From positions 1,116,001-1,180,000 of the forward strand of contig NZ_CP149514.1 in the NCBI RefSeq assembly GCF_045291545.1: a stretch of DNA of 64,000 bases, written 5' to 3'. A model generated the notes under the pieces. The model saw nothing but the letters and a program-made list of their open reading frames with translations. It ran no database searches and was not told the DNA's origin. The number at the start of each line of letters is the position of its first letter. Position 1 is the stretch's first letter. A program made the position numbers and the translations under genes. This DNA is from Gallaecimonas sp045291545. GTDB lineage: Bacteria; Pseudomonadota; Gammaproteobacteria; Enterobacterales; Gallaecimonadaceae. Shown here in pieces: positions 16,500-26,242 of this stretch.

Positions 16500-17156
16500 A
16501 TGTCCACAGCTACCGCTATTGCCCCTTCGCCCTACACCTTCAAAGAAGAGCTGGCCAATGCCATTACCCACGGGCTCGGCGTGTTTTGCTCTATTGCCGG
16601 CGGGGCCGTGCTGATTGCCCTGGCCGCCGTTTATGGTGACGCCTGGCAGATCGTCTCCGCCTCTATTTTTACTTCAGCACTGGTACTGCTGTATACCGCC
16701 TCGACGTTGTATCACGCGGTCAGTAGTGCCACGGCCAAAGCCCGGCTGAAGATCTTTGATCACTGCGCCATCTTTATTCTGATTGCCGGCACCTACACGC
16801 CTTTTACCCTGATCGGTTTACGCGGTGTCTGGGGTTGGAGCTTGTTTGGTGTGGCCTGGGCTCTGGCGGCACTGGGAGTGACTTTCAAGCTGTTTTTTAC
16901 CGGCCGTTTTCGTGGCCTGTCGACGATTATCTACATTGCCATGGGCTGGATGGTCATCGTTGCCATTAAGCCCATGAGCCAGGCCTTGACGCCTGCTGAG
17001 CTGAACTGGCTAATTGCCGGTGGGCTGTTTTATACCTTGGGCACGGTGTTTTATATGCTGCGCCGTATTCCCTTTGGCCATGCTATCTGGCACTGCTTTG
17101 TACTGGGGGGCAGTGTCTGCCACTACGCGGCGGTGATGCTCCAGGTAATAACCTGA
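16500..17156 (+). CDS. Hemolysin III / PAQR family membrane protein
   Basis: 218 residues with seven hydrophobic segments. Family motifs are ELANAITHGLGV (first helix region), SSTLYHAVS-like TASTLYHAVS, KARLKIFDHCAIFILIAGTYTPF, MGWM and the C-terminal FGHAIWHCFVLGGSVCHY, whose conserved His residues likely bind a metal. Called hemolysin III for historical reasons; most chromosomal members are housekeeping membrane proteins (YqfA-like), so a toxin role should not be assumed. Confidence 0.88.
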   Translation: MSTATAIAPSPYTFKEELANAITHGLGVFCSIAGGAVLIALAAVYGDAWQIVSASIFTSALVLLYTASTLYHAVSSATAKARLKIFDHCAIFILIAGTYTPFTLIGLRGVWGWSLFGVAWALAALGVTFKLFFTGRFRGLSTIIYIAMGWMVIVAIKPMSQALTPAELNWLIAGGLFYTLGTVFYMLRRIPFGHAIWHCFVLGGSVCHYAAVMLQVIT

Positions 17157-17182
17157 AAAAAGCGCCTACAGGCGCTTTTTTT
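17155..17182. terminator. Bidirectional terminator
   Basis: AAAAAAGCGCCT / AGGCGCTTTTTTT stem with a 2-nt centre between convergent genes; it overlaps both gene ends. Confidence 0.85.
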
Positions 17183-18413
17183 ATGCCGCGGAGCCTGTGG
17201 CAACAGCTGAGGCTCGCTGTTCAAGGTAGCGGCCAAGGCGGGTCATGGCATCGGCCAGCTGGCTGCGCTCCGGTAAAAAGACAATGCGCAGATGATCCGG
17301 GTTGGGGTAGTGAAAGCCGCTTCCCTGCACCAGCAGCATTTGCTCTTTTTTCAGTAGATCCAGTACCAATGCTTCGTCGCTGCTGATGGCAAAGCGACGT
17401 GGGTCAAGCCTGGGAAACAAGTACAGGGCCCCGCGCGGTTTAACGCAACTGACACCCTTGATGCTGGTCAGCATCTGATAAGCCAGGTCGCGCTGGGCCA
17501 AAAGGCGCCCTTGCGGCAGCAGCATCGGCTTAATGCTGTCGGGTTCGGCCATGGCTGCCACTACCGCATGTTGCGCCGGCACACTGGCGCACAGGCGCAT
17601 GCTGGCCAGGATATTCAACCCCTCAAGATAATCCGTGGCCTGGCTGATATCGCCGCTGACCAGTAACCAGCCCTGGCGAAACCCTGCTGCCAGGTAGGCT
17701 TTGGATAAACCGTTGAAGGTCAGCGTCAATACGTCATCACTGAGTGATGCCAGTGGATAGTGCAAGGCATCGTCATAGAGGATCTGGTCGTAAATTTCAT
17801 CGGCGAACAGTACCAGCTGATGCTCCCTAGCAATGGCCACCAGGGCCTCGAGCATGGCTTTTTGATAAACAGCGCCGGTAGGGTTGTTGGGATTAATGAC
17901 CACCAGCGCCCGGGTGCGCGGCGTAATCTTACGGCGAATGTCTACCAAATCGGGCTGCCAATCGGCGCCTTCATCACAGCGGTAGTGTACTGGCGTACCG
18001 CCACTGAGCGTTGTGCAGGCGGTCCACAACGGGTAGTCGGGGGAGGGCAGCAACACTTCATCGCCGTCGTTCAGTAAGGCTTGCAGGCTGATTTGGATAA
18101 GTTCACTGACGCCATTGCCCAGCAGTACCTGTTCGGCATCGGCGTTTTTCACGCCGCGGCGCTGGTAATGGCGGGCAATGGCCATACGGGCGCTGGCCAG
18201 CCCCTTGGCATCACAATAGCCTTGGCTGTACTGCAAATTATCGCGTACTGCCGCCAGTAAGGGCTCGGGGGCAGTAAAACCAAATGGGGCGGGATTACCA
18301 ATGTTGAGCTTGAGAATAGGGGTGCCGGCGGCCTCCATACGGGCCGCCTCCGCCATCACCGGGCCACGGATGTCATAACAGACATGGGATAACTTGGCGG
18401 ACTTGTGATACAT
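17181..18413 (-). CDS. alaA: Alanine transaminase-like PLP aminotransferase
   Basis: 410 residues of the class I/II aminotransferase fold. The PLP lysine lies in TFNGLSKAYLAAGFRQGW, with NPNNPTGAVY and the Asp/Tyr of FADEIYDQI as cofactor contacts, and LNIGNPAPFGF near the N-terminus as in enteric AlaA (YfbQ). It converts pyruvate and glutamate to alanine and 2-oxoglutarate in AlaA. The start is MYHKSAKLSHV at 18413 with AAGGGG upstream; the longer frame is not family-like. Substrate is by homology only. Confidence 0.85.
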   Translation of the reverse strand: MYHKSAKLSHVCYDIRGPVMAEAARMEAAGTPILKLNIGNPAPFGFTAPEPLLAAVRDNLQYSQGYCDAKGLASARMAIARHYQRRGVKNADAEQVLLGNGVSELIQISLQALLNDGDEVLLPSPDYPLWTACTTLSGGTPVHYRCDEGADWQPDLVDIRRKITPRTRALVVINPNNPTGAVYQKAMLEALVAIAREHQLVLFADEIYDQILYDDALHYPLASLSDDVLTLTFNGLSKAYLAAGFRQGWLLVSGDISQATDYLEGLNILASMRLCASVPAQHAVVAAMAEPDSIKPMLLPQGRLLAQRDLAYQMLTSIKGVSCVKPRGALYLFPRLDPRRFAISSDEALVLDLLKKEQMLLVQGSGFHYPNPDHLRIVFLPERSQLADAMTRLGRYLEQRASAVATGSAA

Positions 18414-18506
18414 AGCGGCCCCTTTTTTCTGCCTGGCTTTTACTGCACAGTGCCGCTGGCCCGGCCAGTTTGTCAACGTCTTGTTAGCAACGTTGTTGGC
18501 AAGTTG

Positions 18507-19514
18507 TCAGCGCCGCTCGCCTCGCAGATCCGCCACCAGCTGACGGGCCACTTCGGCACTATCAAGGCCCTGGCTTAACAAAAAGTGCAGTTTGGTCAGG
18601 GTGGCTTCAACGGTCATATCGCCTCCCGAAAGTACCCCGCAGGCGGCCAGGCCGGTACCGGTGGCATAACCTTGCATATTGACGGCGCCTTTAAAGCACT
18701 GGCTGAGATTCACCACGATAATGCCCTGGCGGCAGGCATCTGCCAGCACGTTCAGCAATGCCGGTGATGATGGCGCGTTACCCACTCCATAACTTTGCAG
18801 GATCAAAGCCTTGACCGGTTGCTGGATGATATTGCGGATAATCACCGGGTCGATTCCCGGGTAGAGCCGCACCATACCGATGGCCTGCTGTGTTACCGAA
18901 TGAACTTGTAAGGTGCGCTCGCTAAAGCGGCCCAGGGTACCGGCAATGTTGCGGATCGCTATGCCGGCTTCGAGCAGGGGCGGAAAGTTGGGGGAGGCAA
19001 AGGCATCAAAGCCATCGGCGTGGGCTTTGGTAGCTCGGTTGCCGCGAAATAGCTGGTTGTTAAAAAACAGGCTGACTTCGGCGATGGGATATTCGGCGGC
19101 TAGATACAGCGCCGTTAGCAGGTTTTCCTGGCCATCGGAGCGCAGCGCCGACAGCGGGATCTGCGAACCGGTGATGATCACCGGCTTGCCCAGGTTGTCG
19201 AGCATAAAAGACAGTGCCGAGGCGGTGTAGGCCATGGTGTCAGTACCATGCAGGATCACAAAGCCATCGTAGTCATCATAATGCTGGGCAATGTCATCGG
19301 CGATGTGCTGCCAGTCGGCTGGCGTCATATCCGATGAGTCCATCAGCGGCTGATACTCGTGAATGTGATAGTCAGGCATTTCCGGGCGGTGGAAGTCCGG
19401 GTGGGCATGAATTTGCTCGACCAGGTAGCCAGGGGCGGGTACATAGCCCTTGGCAGAGGGCTTCATGCCAATGGTGCCACCGGTGTAGGCCACGTAAATG
19501 CGCTTTTTGCTCAT
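18507..19514 (-). CDS. ansA: Type I L-asparaginase
   Basis: 335 residues. Nucleophile motif YTGGTIGMKP and second catalytic motif ILHGTDTMAYTASALSF. Length and lack of a signal peptide fit the cytosolic, low-affinity AnsA type, which hydrolyses asparagine to aspartate and ammonia. Homologues ride beside sppA, as here. The terminator of sppA separates the two, so they are probably not one transcript. Confidence 0.92.
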   Translation of the reverse strand: MSKKRIYVAYTGGTIGMKPSAKGYVPAPGYLVEQIHAHPDFHRPEMPDYHIHEYQPLMDSSDMTPADWQHIADDIAQHYDDYDGFVILHGTDTMAYTASALSFMLDNLGKPVIITGSQIPLSALRSDGQENLLTALYLAAEYPIAEVSLFFNNQLFRGNRATKAHADGFDAFASPNFPPLLEAGIAIRNIAGTLGRFSERTLQVHSVTQQAIGMVRLYPGIDPVIIRNIIQQPVKALILQSYGVGNAPSSPALLNVLADACRQGIIVVNLSQCFKGAVNMQGYATGTGLAACGVLSGGDMTVEATLTKLHFLLSQGLDSAEVARQLVADLRGERR

Positions 19515-19549
19515 CCGTTTACAAGGTTGCTGACTGTTGCGGCCATTAT

Positions 19550-19579
19550 AAAAAAAAACCGGGCCAGGGCCCGGTTTTT
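19550..19579. terminator. Terminator of sppA
   Basis: AAACCGGGCC / GGCCCGGTTT stem, 2-nt loop, A- and T-tracts on both sides, 17 nt past the sppA stop and 36 nt before the ansA start. Confidence 0.82.
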
Positions 19580-19595
19580 CTGTACTTGTCAGTTG

Positions 19596-21437
19596 TTACT
19601 GATAACTGCAGTCACGGCAGTACAGATACATGTTCTGCGGATCGTTCATCTTGAACATCGGTTCTACCGCCGTATTAACGTCAGCCATCAACTTGCTCAG
19701 CCAGGGGAACTGCTGGCTTTGCAGGTGGCCGGCAACACTGACCGAGGCACCCAGCAGGCTTTGTAGCAGTTTCTGCTCAGTGCTCAGCGGCTTGGTCACT
19801 TCAACTGTTGAGTAGTTCTTCAACTTGGCCAGTTTGGCGGCATCGTCAATAGCGGTTTGCAGAGTACCCAGTTTATCCACCAGGCCCAGCTCCTTGGCTT
19901 GGCTACCGATCCAGATATGGCCTTGGGCAATCTTGTTCACCTGCTCCTTGCTCATGTGGCGGCTGTTGGCAACCAGCGTCAGGAAGCGGTCATAGCCTTT
20001 TTCCACATTGGCCTGGATGATGGTTTTCAGGTTATCCGACAGCGGCCGGGTCAGGGTGGTGCCGGCGTACTCTGAGGTGCCTACACCGTCAGTATGAACC
20101 CCGATGCTGTCCAGGCTCTTCTCAAAAGTGGTGAGCAGGCCGAAGATACCAATAGAGCCGGTCAGGGTCGTCGGGTGAGCGACGATTTCATCGGCACTGG
20201 CTGAGATCCAGTAGCCGCCGGAGGCTGCATAGGTACCCATGGAAGCCACCACCGGTTTGCCGGCTTTTCTCAGTGCCAGCAGTTCCTGACGAATGATTTC
20301 ACTGGCAAAGGCGCTGCCGCCGGGGCTGTCTACCCGCAGCACCACAGCTTTGATGTCTTTATCAAAGCGAGCCTGGCGCAGCAGCGCGGCAATGGAGTCA
20401 CCACCGGACATATTCACCGGGGCGGTACCGTCAACAATTTCACCCTGGGCCACAATGATGCCTACTTTCGGCCCCGGTTTTTTAATCTCGACTTTCGGGT
20501 GAATCAGCGACAGGTAATCGTCAAAGTCGATGCGACGGTAATAGTGATCTTTACTGTCTTCACCAACCTTGGCGATGATCGCCTGATCCATCTCGTCGCG
20601 GCTGGCCAGTACGTCAACCAGGCCTTCGTCTTTGGCTAACTGGGCAAAATCAGCTCCCGCCGCTTTAAAGCGCACCGGCAGGTCGGCCAGCATGGCATCC
20701 AGGGCGCCGGGCTTGAGGTGGCGCAAGGCAACGATTTTTGCTTCGTACTGGTGCCACAGGGCATTGAGGAAGGTGCGGTTGGCGTCTTTCGCCGGCTCGG
20801 ACATGTCGTCACGGATGTAAGGTTCAACCGCTGACTTGAAGGTGCCTACCCGGAACACGTGGGTAGTGACTTTCAGCTTGTCGAGCAGCGACTTGTAATA
20901 AATCCGGTAACGGCCAAAACCGTCAATGCTCATAAAGCCGGATTTATTCAGGTAAATCTTGTTAGCGTAGGCGGCCAGCAGGTATTGCCCCTGGGTGTAG
21001 TAATCCCCCTTGGCAATCACTTCTTTACCGGCGGCTTTAAACTGCTCAAGCGCGTCGCCAATGGTCATCAGCTTATCGGGGCTGGAAGTACGCAAACCGT
21101 CCAGGCGCAGCACAATCAGCTTGATACGACTGTCGTCCTTGGCGTTACGGATCACATCCAGCACATCGCCGAGCTGAATTTCCTGAGGGCGGTTGCTGTC
21201 CTGCAGCTTGCTGACAAAGGCCTGTACCGGGTCAACCCGTTTGGCTTTTTCCACCAGCACGCCATTGAGGTTCAGCACCAGCGCGCCCCCATCAGGCACT
21301 TTCGGGCCTTTGTCCTCTCGAGAGGAGGCAAAGATCCCGACCAAAATAAACAGCACCAGCAGGCTTACTACCAGTTTTCGCAATCCATTCAGTGCTGTCC
21401 AGATGAACAGCAGCACATTCTTGAGCATTTGCAGCAT
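19596..21437 (-). CDS. sppA: Signal peptide peptidase SppA, 67-kDa type
   Basis: 613 residues: one N-terminal membrane anchor (about 15-45) and tandem S49 domains. The catalytic Lys is in IYYKSLLDKLKV in the first half and the Ser in YAASGGYWISASA in the second. SppA degrades cleaved signal peptides in the inner membrane as a tetramer. ATG 21437 follows AAAGGAC; the reading frame extends further but without similarity. The protein ends in a CRDC motif. Confidence 0.93.
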   Translation of the reverse strand: MLQMLKNVLLFIWTALNGLRKLVVSLLVLFILVGIFASSREDKGPKVPDGGALVLNLNGVLVEKAKRVDPVQAFVSKLQDSNRPQEIQLGDVLDVIRNAKDDSRIKLIVLRLDGLRTSSPDKLMTIGDALEQFKAAGKEVIAKGDYYTQGQYLLAAYANKIYLNKSGFMSIDGFGRYRIYYKSLLDKLKVTTHVFRVGTFKSAVEPYIRDDMSEPAKDANRTFLNALWHQYEAKIVALRHLKPGALDAMLADLPVRFKAAGADFAQLAKDEGLVDVLASRDEMDQAIIAKVGEDSKDHYYRRIDFDDYLSLIHPKVEIKKPGPKVGIIVAQGEIVDGTAPVNMSGGDSIAALLRQARFDKDIKAVVLRVDSPGGSAFASEIIRQELLALRKAGKPVVASMGTYAASGGYWISASADEIVAHPTTLTGSIGIFGLLTTFEKSLDSIGVHTDGVGTSEYAGTTLTRPLSDNLKTIIQANVEKGYDRFLTLVANSRHMSKEQVNKIAQGHIWIGSQAKELGLVDKLGTLQTAIDDAAKLAKLKNYSTVEVTKPLSTEQKLLQSLLGASVSVAGHLQSQQFPWLSKLMADVNTAVEPMFKMNDPQNMYLYCRDCSYQ

Positions 21438-21576
21438 ATGTTGTCCTTTAGACGTGTTGCCTTTATCGCATGCTATGAAATTGTGCCATAGATGCGAAAT
21501 GGAATTTGTAACCGTTTGTTGATCGCAACTCATCGGATCAGTAGTCTTGCTGCATCACTTACTCACCGGCAGCGCC

Positions 21577-23607
21577 ATGACTAGTCACGCTTATCCCCAT
21601 CTGCTTGCCCCGCTGGACCTGGGTTTTACGACCTTGAAAAACCGTGTGCTGATGGGCTCCATGCACACCGGGCTGGAAGAAGAAAAAGACGGTTTTGCGA
21701 AAATGGCGGCCTTTTACCGGGCGCGTGCCGAAGGTGGCGTCGGGTTGATTGTTACCGGCGGCATCGCGCCGAATTTTCGTGGCCGCCTGGCGCCTTTTGG
21801 CAGCCAGTTATCCTTTGGCTTTCAGGCCCGCAAGCATCGTCAGGTAACCGACGCGGTGCATCAAGGGGGGAGCAAGATCTGTTTGCAGATCCTCCATGCT
21901 GGCCGGTATGCCTATCATCCTTTTTCGCTGGCGCCCAGCGCCAAAAAGGCGCCCATTAACCCGTTTAAACCCAGTGCCATGTCGGTTCGGCAAATCAACA
22001 GCACCATTCGGGCCTACGCCAAAACGGCTGCTTTGGCGAAAAAAGCCGGTTACGACGGTGTGGAAATCATGGGCTCGGAAGGCTACCTGATTAACCAGTT
22101 TTTATCCGAGCGTACCAATGAGCGAACCGATGACTGGGGTGGCAGCCGTGAAAACCGCAGTCGTCTGGCGCTGCAAATCGTCCGGGCCGTGCGGGAAAAA
22201 GTAGGCCTGCATTTCATCATTATTTTCCGGTTGTCGATGCTGGAGCTGGTCGACAAGGGCATGACCTGGGATGACGCCGTTTACCTGGCTCATGCCTTGG
22301 AAAAAGCCGGTGTCACGCTCATCAATACCGGTATCGGCTGGCACGAGGCACGGGTACCCACCATTGTGACGTCTGTACCGCGGGCGGCCTTTTCCTGGGT
22401 TACGGCGAAAATGAAAGCCGAAGGGCTCGGCATACCGCTAATCACCACCAACCGTATCAATGATCCGCAAGTAGCGGAGAGCCTTTTGGCCAACAATGAA
22501 GCGGACATGGTGTCGATGGCGCGGCCACTGCTGGCTGACCCGGATTTTGTCAATAAAGCGGCGGCTGGCAAAGCCGATCGGATCAATACCTGTATTGCCT
22601 GTAATCAGGCCTGCCTTAACCATGTTTTCGAACAAAAACGCGCCAGTTGCCTGGTCAACCCGCAGGCCTGCTACGAAACCGAGCTGATTTTCAAAACTGT
22701 GGCCAAGGCTAAGCGCATCGGCGTGGTTGGCGCTGGCCCGGCGGGTATGGCTTTTGCCTGTTACGCCGCCGAGCGCGGTCATCAGGTGGTGCTGATGGAC
22801 GCCGCCGCGGAGCTTGGTGGCCAGTTTAATTATGCCAAGCAGATCCCCGGCAAAGAGGAATTTGCCGAGACCCTGCGTTACTTCAAAAATCGTCTGCATG
22901 ATCTGGGTGTAGAAGTACGCCTGAACAGCCAACAAAGTGCCGACAGCCTGGCAGCAAACGGCTTTGATGAAGTGGTTCTGGCAACCGGTATTTTGCCGCG
23001 CACCCCAGCCATTGACGGCATTGACCACCCCAAGGTGCTGAGCTACCTGGATGTGCTGCGAGACCATCAGCCGGTCGGGCCAAGCGTGGCCATTATCGGC
23101 GCCGGGGGCATTGGCTTTGATGTCGCCGAGTACCTGGCCGAAAGCGGCCCTTCGGCCAGTCAGGATAAAGACCGCTGGCTGGCGCAGTGGGGTGTTGATA
23201 AAACCATTCAGCAACCTGGCGGCCTGGTCAGTGCCAAAAAGCCACAAGCCGCCAGGCAACTGTGGTTACTGCAACGCAAAACCAGCAAGGTCGGTAAAGG
23301 CCTGGGCAAAACCTCTGGCTGGGTTCATCGCCAAACCCTCAAGGAGTTGGGGGTGAAAATGTGGGCTGGAGTCAGTTACCAGCGCATCGATGATGCCGGG
23401 CTGCATATCATAAAAGACGGTGAAGCTCTGACACTGGCGGTAGATAACGTCATTATCTGCGCCGGCCAGGAGCCGAACCGGCAGTTACAGCAGGCGTTGC
23501 TGTCGCGGGGGCTGTCAGTACATCTGATCGGTGGTGTCGATGTGGCGGCAGAATTGGATGCCAAAAGGGCCATTCGCCAGGGCGCCGAGCTGGCCGCCAG
23601 CCTGTAA
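21577..23607 (+). CDS. fadH: NADPH-dependent 2,4-dienoyl-CoA reductase
   Basis: 676 residues, three parts. An OYE-like TIM barrel (1-350) shows MGSMHTGLEE, DGVEIMGSEGYLINQFLS and ERTDDWGGS. A 4Fe-4S cluster site is C.AC..AC...(11)C (near CIACNQACLN). An FAD/NADPH domain has IGVVGAGPAGMAFA and VAIIGAGGIGFDVAEYL. It reduces 2,4-dienoyl-CoA during breakdown of unsaturated fatty acids. ATG 21577 matches the family start; no Shine-Dalgarno is visible there. Next to fur but in its own unit. Confidence 0.93.
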   Translation: MTSHAYPHLLAPLDLGFTTLKNRVLMGSMHTGLEEEKDGFAKMAAFYRARAEGGVGLIVTGGIAPNFRGRLAPFGSQLSFGFQARKHRQVTDAVHQGGSKICLQILHAGRYAYHPFSLAPSAKKAPINPFKPSAMSVRQINSTIRAYAKTAALAKKAGYDGVEIMGSEGYLINQFLSERTNERTDDWGGSRENRSRLALQIVRAVREKVGLHFIIIFRLSMLELVDKGMTWDDAVYLAHALEKAGVTLINTGIGWHEARVPTIVTSVPRAAFSWVTAKMKAEGLGIPLITTNRINDPQVAESLLANNEADMVSMARPLLADPDFVNKAAAGKADRINTCIACNQACLNHVFEQKRASCLVNPQACYETELIFKTVAKAKRIGVVGAGPAGMAFACYAAERGHQVVLMDAAAELGGQFNYAKQIPGKEEFAETLRYFKNRLHDLGVEVRLNSQQSADSLAANGFDEVVLATGILPRTPAIDGIDHPKVLSYLDVLRDHQPVGPSVAIIGAGGIGFDVAEYLAESGPSASQDKDRWLAQWGVDKTIQQPGGLVSAKKPQAARQLWLLQRKTSKVGKGLGKTSGWVHRQTLKELGVKMWAGVSYQRIDDAGLHIIKDGEALTLAVDNVIICAGQEPNRQLQQALLSRGLSVHLIGGVDVAAELDAKRAIRQGAELAASL

Positions 23608-23608
23608 T

Positions 23609-23637
23609 AACAAAGGCCAGTCAGGCTGGCCTTTGTT
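23609..23637. terminator. Bidirectional terminator between fadH and fur
   Basis: Perfect 12-bp stem AACAAAGGCCAG / CTGGCCTTTGTT with a 5-nt loop between convergent stops. Confidence 0.82.
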
Positions 23638-24080
23638 TATGCTTCGCCGAAGCGGCGCTTGTCGCAGGCTTCGGTGTCTTCACATTCACCATAAAGATAG
23701 AGGCTGTGGTGAGTCAGTTTCATGCGGTTGGTTTTGGCCACTTCCCGCTGGCGTTGCTCGATAACATCGTCCATGAACTCGACCACCAGACCACATTTAA
23801 GACAGACCAGATGATCATGGTGATGCTTATGGGCCAGCTCAAACACCGACTTGCCGCCTTCGAAATGGTGGCGCGAGACAATACCGGCATCGTCAAACTG
23901 GTTAAGTACCCGGTAGACGGTGGCCAGGCCGATCTCTTCGCCCATATCGAGCAACCGCTTGTACAGCTCTTCGGCACTGATGTGCTGAAAGTCGGGCTGT
24001 TGCAGCAGCTCGAGAATTTTTACCCGGGGCAGGGTGACTTTAAGGCCAGCGTCGCGCAGCGCCTGATTTTCGTCTGCCAT
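23637..24080 (-). CDS. fur: Ferric uptake regulator
   Basis: 147 residues. Winged-helix DNA-binding domain (1-83), then the dimer/metal domain with HKHHHDHLVCLKCG and a C-terminal CEDTEAC cysteine pair for structural zinc. It represses iron-uptake genes when bound to Fe2+. In E. coli fur sits directly downstream of fldA; here two genes separate them. Confidence 0.96.
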   Translation of the reverse strand: MADENQALRDAGLKVTLPRVKILELLQQPDFQHISAEELYKRLLDMGEEIGLATVYRVLNQFDDAGIVSRHHFEGGKSVFELAHKHHHDHLVCLKCGLVVEFMDDVIEQRQREVAKTNRMKLTHHSLYLYGECEDTEACDKRRFGEA

Positions 24081-24202
24081 GCAAAATCCTGTGTTGGTTG
24101 GCAGGGGATTCCTGCAATTTACCCCGACAAGTTACCCAACTGGCCAAGCCATTTCCAGTGTCGGGAACTTATCAACACGCTATCTGAGGGAAAAACACAC
24201 TG

Positions 24203-24691
24203 ATGAAAGCCTGGGTTTTTAAAAAAGGCAGCCGTATTCGCCACCTGCTTAACTGGTGGCCACCCTTTTTGTTCACCGGCATCAAGATCACCCACCTGGC
24301 CGATGATTTTCGTTATTGTCGGGTGGTGCTCAAAGATCGCCCCTGGACCAAAAACGCCAACGGAACCCAGTTTGGCGGCAGTCTGTTTGCCATGACCGAC
24401 CCTATCTACGCGCTGATGCTGATGGGGCTGTTGGGTAAGCGTTACCATGTCTGGGATCGTGCCGCCCGCATTCACTTTGAAAAACCCGGCATTGGCCCGG
24501 TGGTGGCAGAGTTTCGGGTTACTGACGGCCTGCTGGAAGCGATTGAGCAGGGGACTGTCGCGGGTGAAAAGTACCTGCCGGAGCTGGTCACTGACATCAA
24601 GGACTGTCAGGGTGATCTGGTGGCGCAGATCGAACGCACACTGTATGTCAGGCTTAAACGCCAATACCGTCCCAAAAAGGAGGTCGCATGA
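24203..24691 (+). CDS. DUF4442 hotdog-fold protein (thioesterase-like)
   Basis: 162 residues with a hotdog fold typical of DUF4442. Conserved-looking segments: LLNWWPPFLFTGIKI, NGTQFGGSLFAMTDPIYALML and RAARIHFEKPG. Related proteins are putative acyl-CoA/ACP thioesterases; the exact substrate is unknown. The stop overlaps the next gene's start (ATGA), so it is co-translated with a quinone/enone reductase. Confidence 0.75.
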   Translation: MKAWVFKKGSRIRHLLNWWPPFLFTGIKITHLADDFRYCRVVLKDRPWTKNANGTQFGGSLFAMTDPIYALMLMGLLGKRYHVWDRAARIHFEKPGIGPVVAEFRVTDGLLEAIEQGTVAGEKYLPELVTDIKDCQGDLVAQIERTLYVRLKRQYRPKKEVA

Positions 24692-25674
24692 AGCAACAGT
24701 ATTTTACTCTCACTCAGCACCCGGAAGGTGTTCCCGGCAAAGACAGTTTTGCGCTTAAAAGTGCACAGTTGGCTGAGCTGGCTGACGGCGAAGTGCGGGT
24801 GCGTAACAGCTACCTGTCGGTAGACCCGTACATGCGAGGCCGGATGAACGGCGTTAAAACCTATATCGAGCCTTTTGAACTGGGCCGGCCGATGGACGGC
24901 GCCGCCGTCGGTGAGGTGATTGCCTCAAAAGCAGAAGCCTTGCCGGAGGGCTCCAAGGTGCTTCATAACCAGGGCTGGCGTGACTTGGCTCAGGGACCAG
25001 CAGCGGATTTCAAAGCGCTGCCGGATGCCTTGCCTGAGCGCTACTTTTTAGGCGTGCTGGGCATGCCGGGCATGACTGCCTGGACGGGCCTTAACAAGAT
25101 TGCCGGGCTGAAACAGGGCGATAAAGTGCTGGTTACGGCGGCTTCCGGTGCCGTTGGCAGCCTGGCCTGCCAACTGGCGGTGGCCAAGGGCTGCCATGTG
25201 GTTGGGACAGCGGGCAGTGACGACAAAGTGCAGTGGCTGGAAAGCCTTGGCGTGGCCGGAATTAACTACAAAACCGAGGGGGATCTTTACCAAGCTTTGC
25301 GCCATAAGACCCCCGATGGCATTGATGTGATTTTTGAAAATGTCGGCGGGCCGTTGCTGGCGGCGGGCATGAATGCGGCTAATCCGTTTTGCCGTATTGC
25401 CCTGTGCGGCATGATCCACCACTACAACGACGGCAAAGCACCCACCCCGGACAACTTCTCGCAGGTGATCGCCAAGCGGCTGCGGGTGGAAGGCTTTTTA
25501 GTGTTCGATCACTGGCAGCACTATGACACTTTCCTGGCAGAAGTAATGCCCTGGGTGCAAGACGGCCGCATTGCCGTCAAAGAAACCATCGAGCAGGGGT
25601 TACAGAGCATGCCGGATGCCTTCGCGGCGCTGTTCAGTGGCGGCAATACCGGCAAGATGCTGGTGCAGCTGTAA
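24688..25674 (+). CDS. NADP-dependent medium-chain oxidoreductase (CurA/YncB-like)
   Basis: 328 residues of the zinc-free MDR leukotriene-B4/curcumin reductase type. Motifs: SVDPYMRGRM, GMPGMTAWTGL, VTAASGAVGSLACQLA (NADPH Rossmann), FENVGGPLL, CGMIHHYN and FLVFDHW. It is expected to reduce alpha,beta-unsaturated ketones. AGGAGG precedes the ATG; coupled to the DUF4442 gene. A terminator follows. Confidence 0.85.
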   Translation: MKQQYFTLTQHPEGVPGKDSFALKSAQLAELADGEVRVRNSYLSVDPYMRGRMNGVKTYIEPFELGRPMDGAAVGEVIASKAEALPEGSKVLHNQGWRDLAQGPAADFKALPDALPERYFLGVLGMPGMTAWTGLNKIAGLKQGDKVLVTAASGAVGSLACQLAVAKGCHVVGTAGSDDKVQWLESLGVAGINYKTEGDLYQALRHKTPDGIDVIFENVGGPLLAAGMNAANPFCRIALCGMIHHYNDGKAPTPDNFSQVIAKRLRVEGFLVFDHWQHYDTFLAEVMPWVQDGRIAVKETIEQGLQSMPDAFAALFSGGNTGKMLVQL

Positions 25675-25677
25675 AGT

Positions 25678-25705
25678 AAAAAGCCCCTGTGAACAGGGGC
25701 TTTTT
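25678..25705. terminator. Bidirectional terminator
   Basis: 13-bp perfect stem AAAAAGCCCCTGT / ACAGGGGCTTTTT between convergent genes. Confidence 0.88.
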
Positions 25706-25709
25706 AGTC

Positions 25710-26237
25710 TCAGTCTTCCAGCTCGGCCAGACACATCTCGTCATAGACCTGCTTGACCCACTTCTCGACCCGCTCGGCGGTCAGCTCTGGCTGCCGGTCC
25801 TCGTCAATCCCCAGGCCAATAAAGTGGTTGTCATCGACCAGCGCCTTGGAAGCAACATAGTTGTACCCGGCTGTGGGCCAGTGGCCAACAATGGTGGCGC
25901 CCTTGGCTTCAATGATGTCACGCAAGGTGCCCATGGCATCCAGGAAGTACTCGGCATAGTCTTCCTGGTCGCCGCAACCAAAAATCGCCACCAGCTTGTC
26001 GGAAAAATCGATGTCTTCCAGGGTTGGGAAGAAGTCATCCCAGTCACACTGTGACTCACCGTAATACCAGGTGGGAATGCCCAGCAGCAGCAGGCTGAAA
26101 TTGTCGATGTCTTCTTTGCTGGACTTGGCGATGTCATGAACTTCAACCATGTGCTTGCCCAGCTGCTTTTGAATCATCTTCGCTACCGCTTCGGTGTTAC
26201 CGGTGTCACTACCGAAGAACAGACCTACAGATGCCAT
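25710..26237 (-). CDS. fldA: Long-chain flavodoxin
   Basis: 175 residues. FMN phosphate loop GSDTGNTE at 8-15; isoalloxazine loops with Trp in PTWYYGE and Tyr in GCGDQEDYAEY; the about 20-residue insertion of long-chain flavodoxins is present. It donates electrons to radical-SAM enzymes and others. ATG 26237 matches homologues; a TTG three codons earlier is possible. The ybfE stop is 5 nt upstream, so the two are likely cotranscribed. Confidence 0.94.
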   Translation of the reverse strand: MASVGLFFGSDTGNTEAVAKMIQKQLGKHMVEVHDIAKSSKEDIDNFSLLLLGIPTWYYGESQCDWDDFFPTLEDIDFSDKLVAIFGCGDQEDYAEYFLDAMGTLRDIIEAKGATIVGHWPTAGYNYVASKALVDDNHFIGLGIDEDRQPELTAERVEKWVKQVYDEMCLAELED

Positions 26238-26242
26238 TCGCC

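Noticed and set aside
16500..17156. Hemolysin toxin
   Set aside because: PAQR/HlyIII membrane proteins are mostly non-toxic chromosomal proteins; nothing here suggests secretion or virulence.
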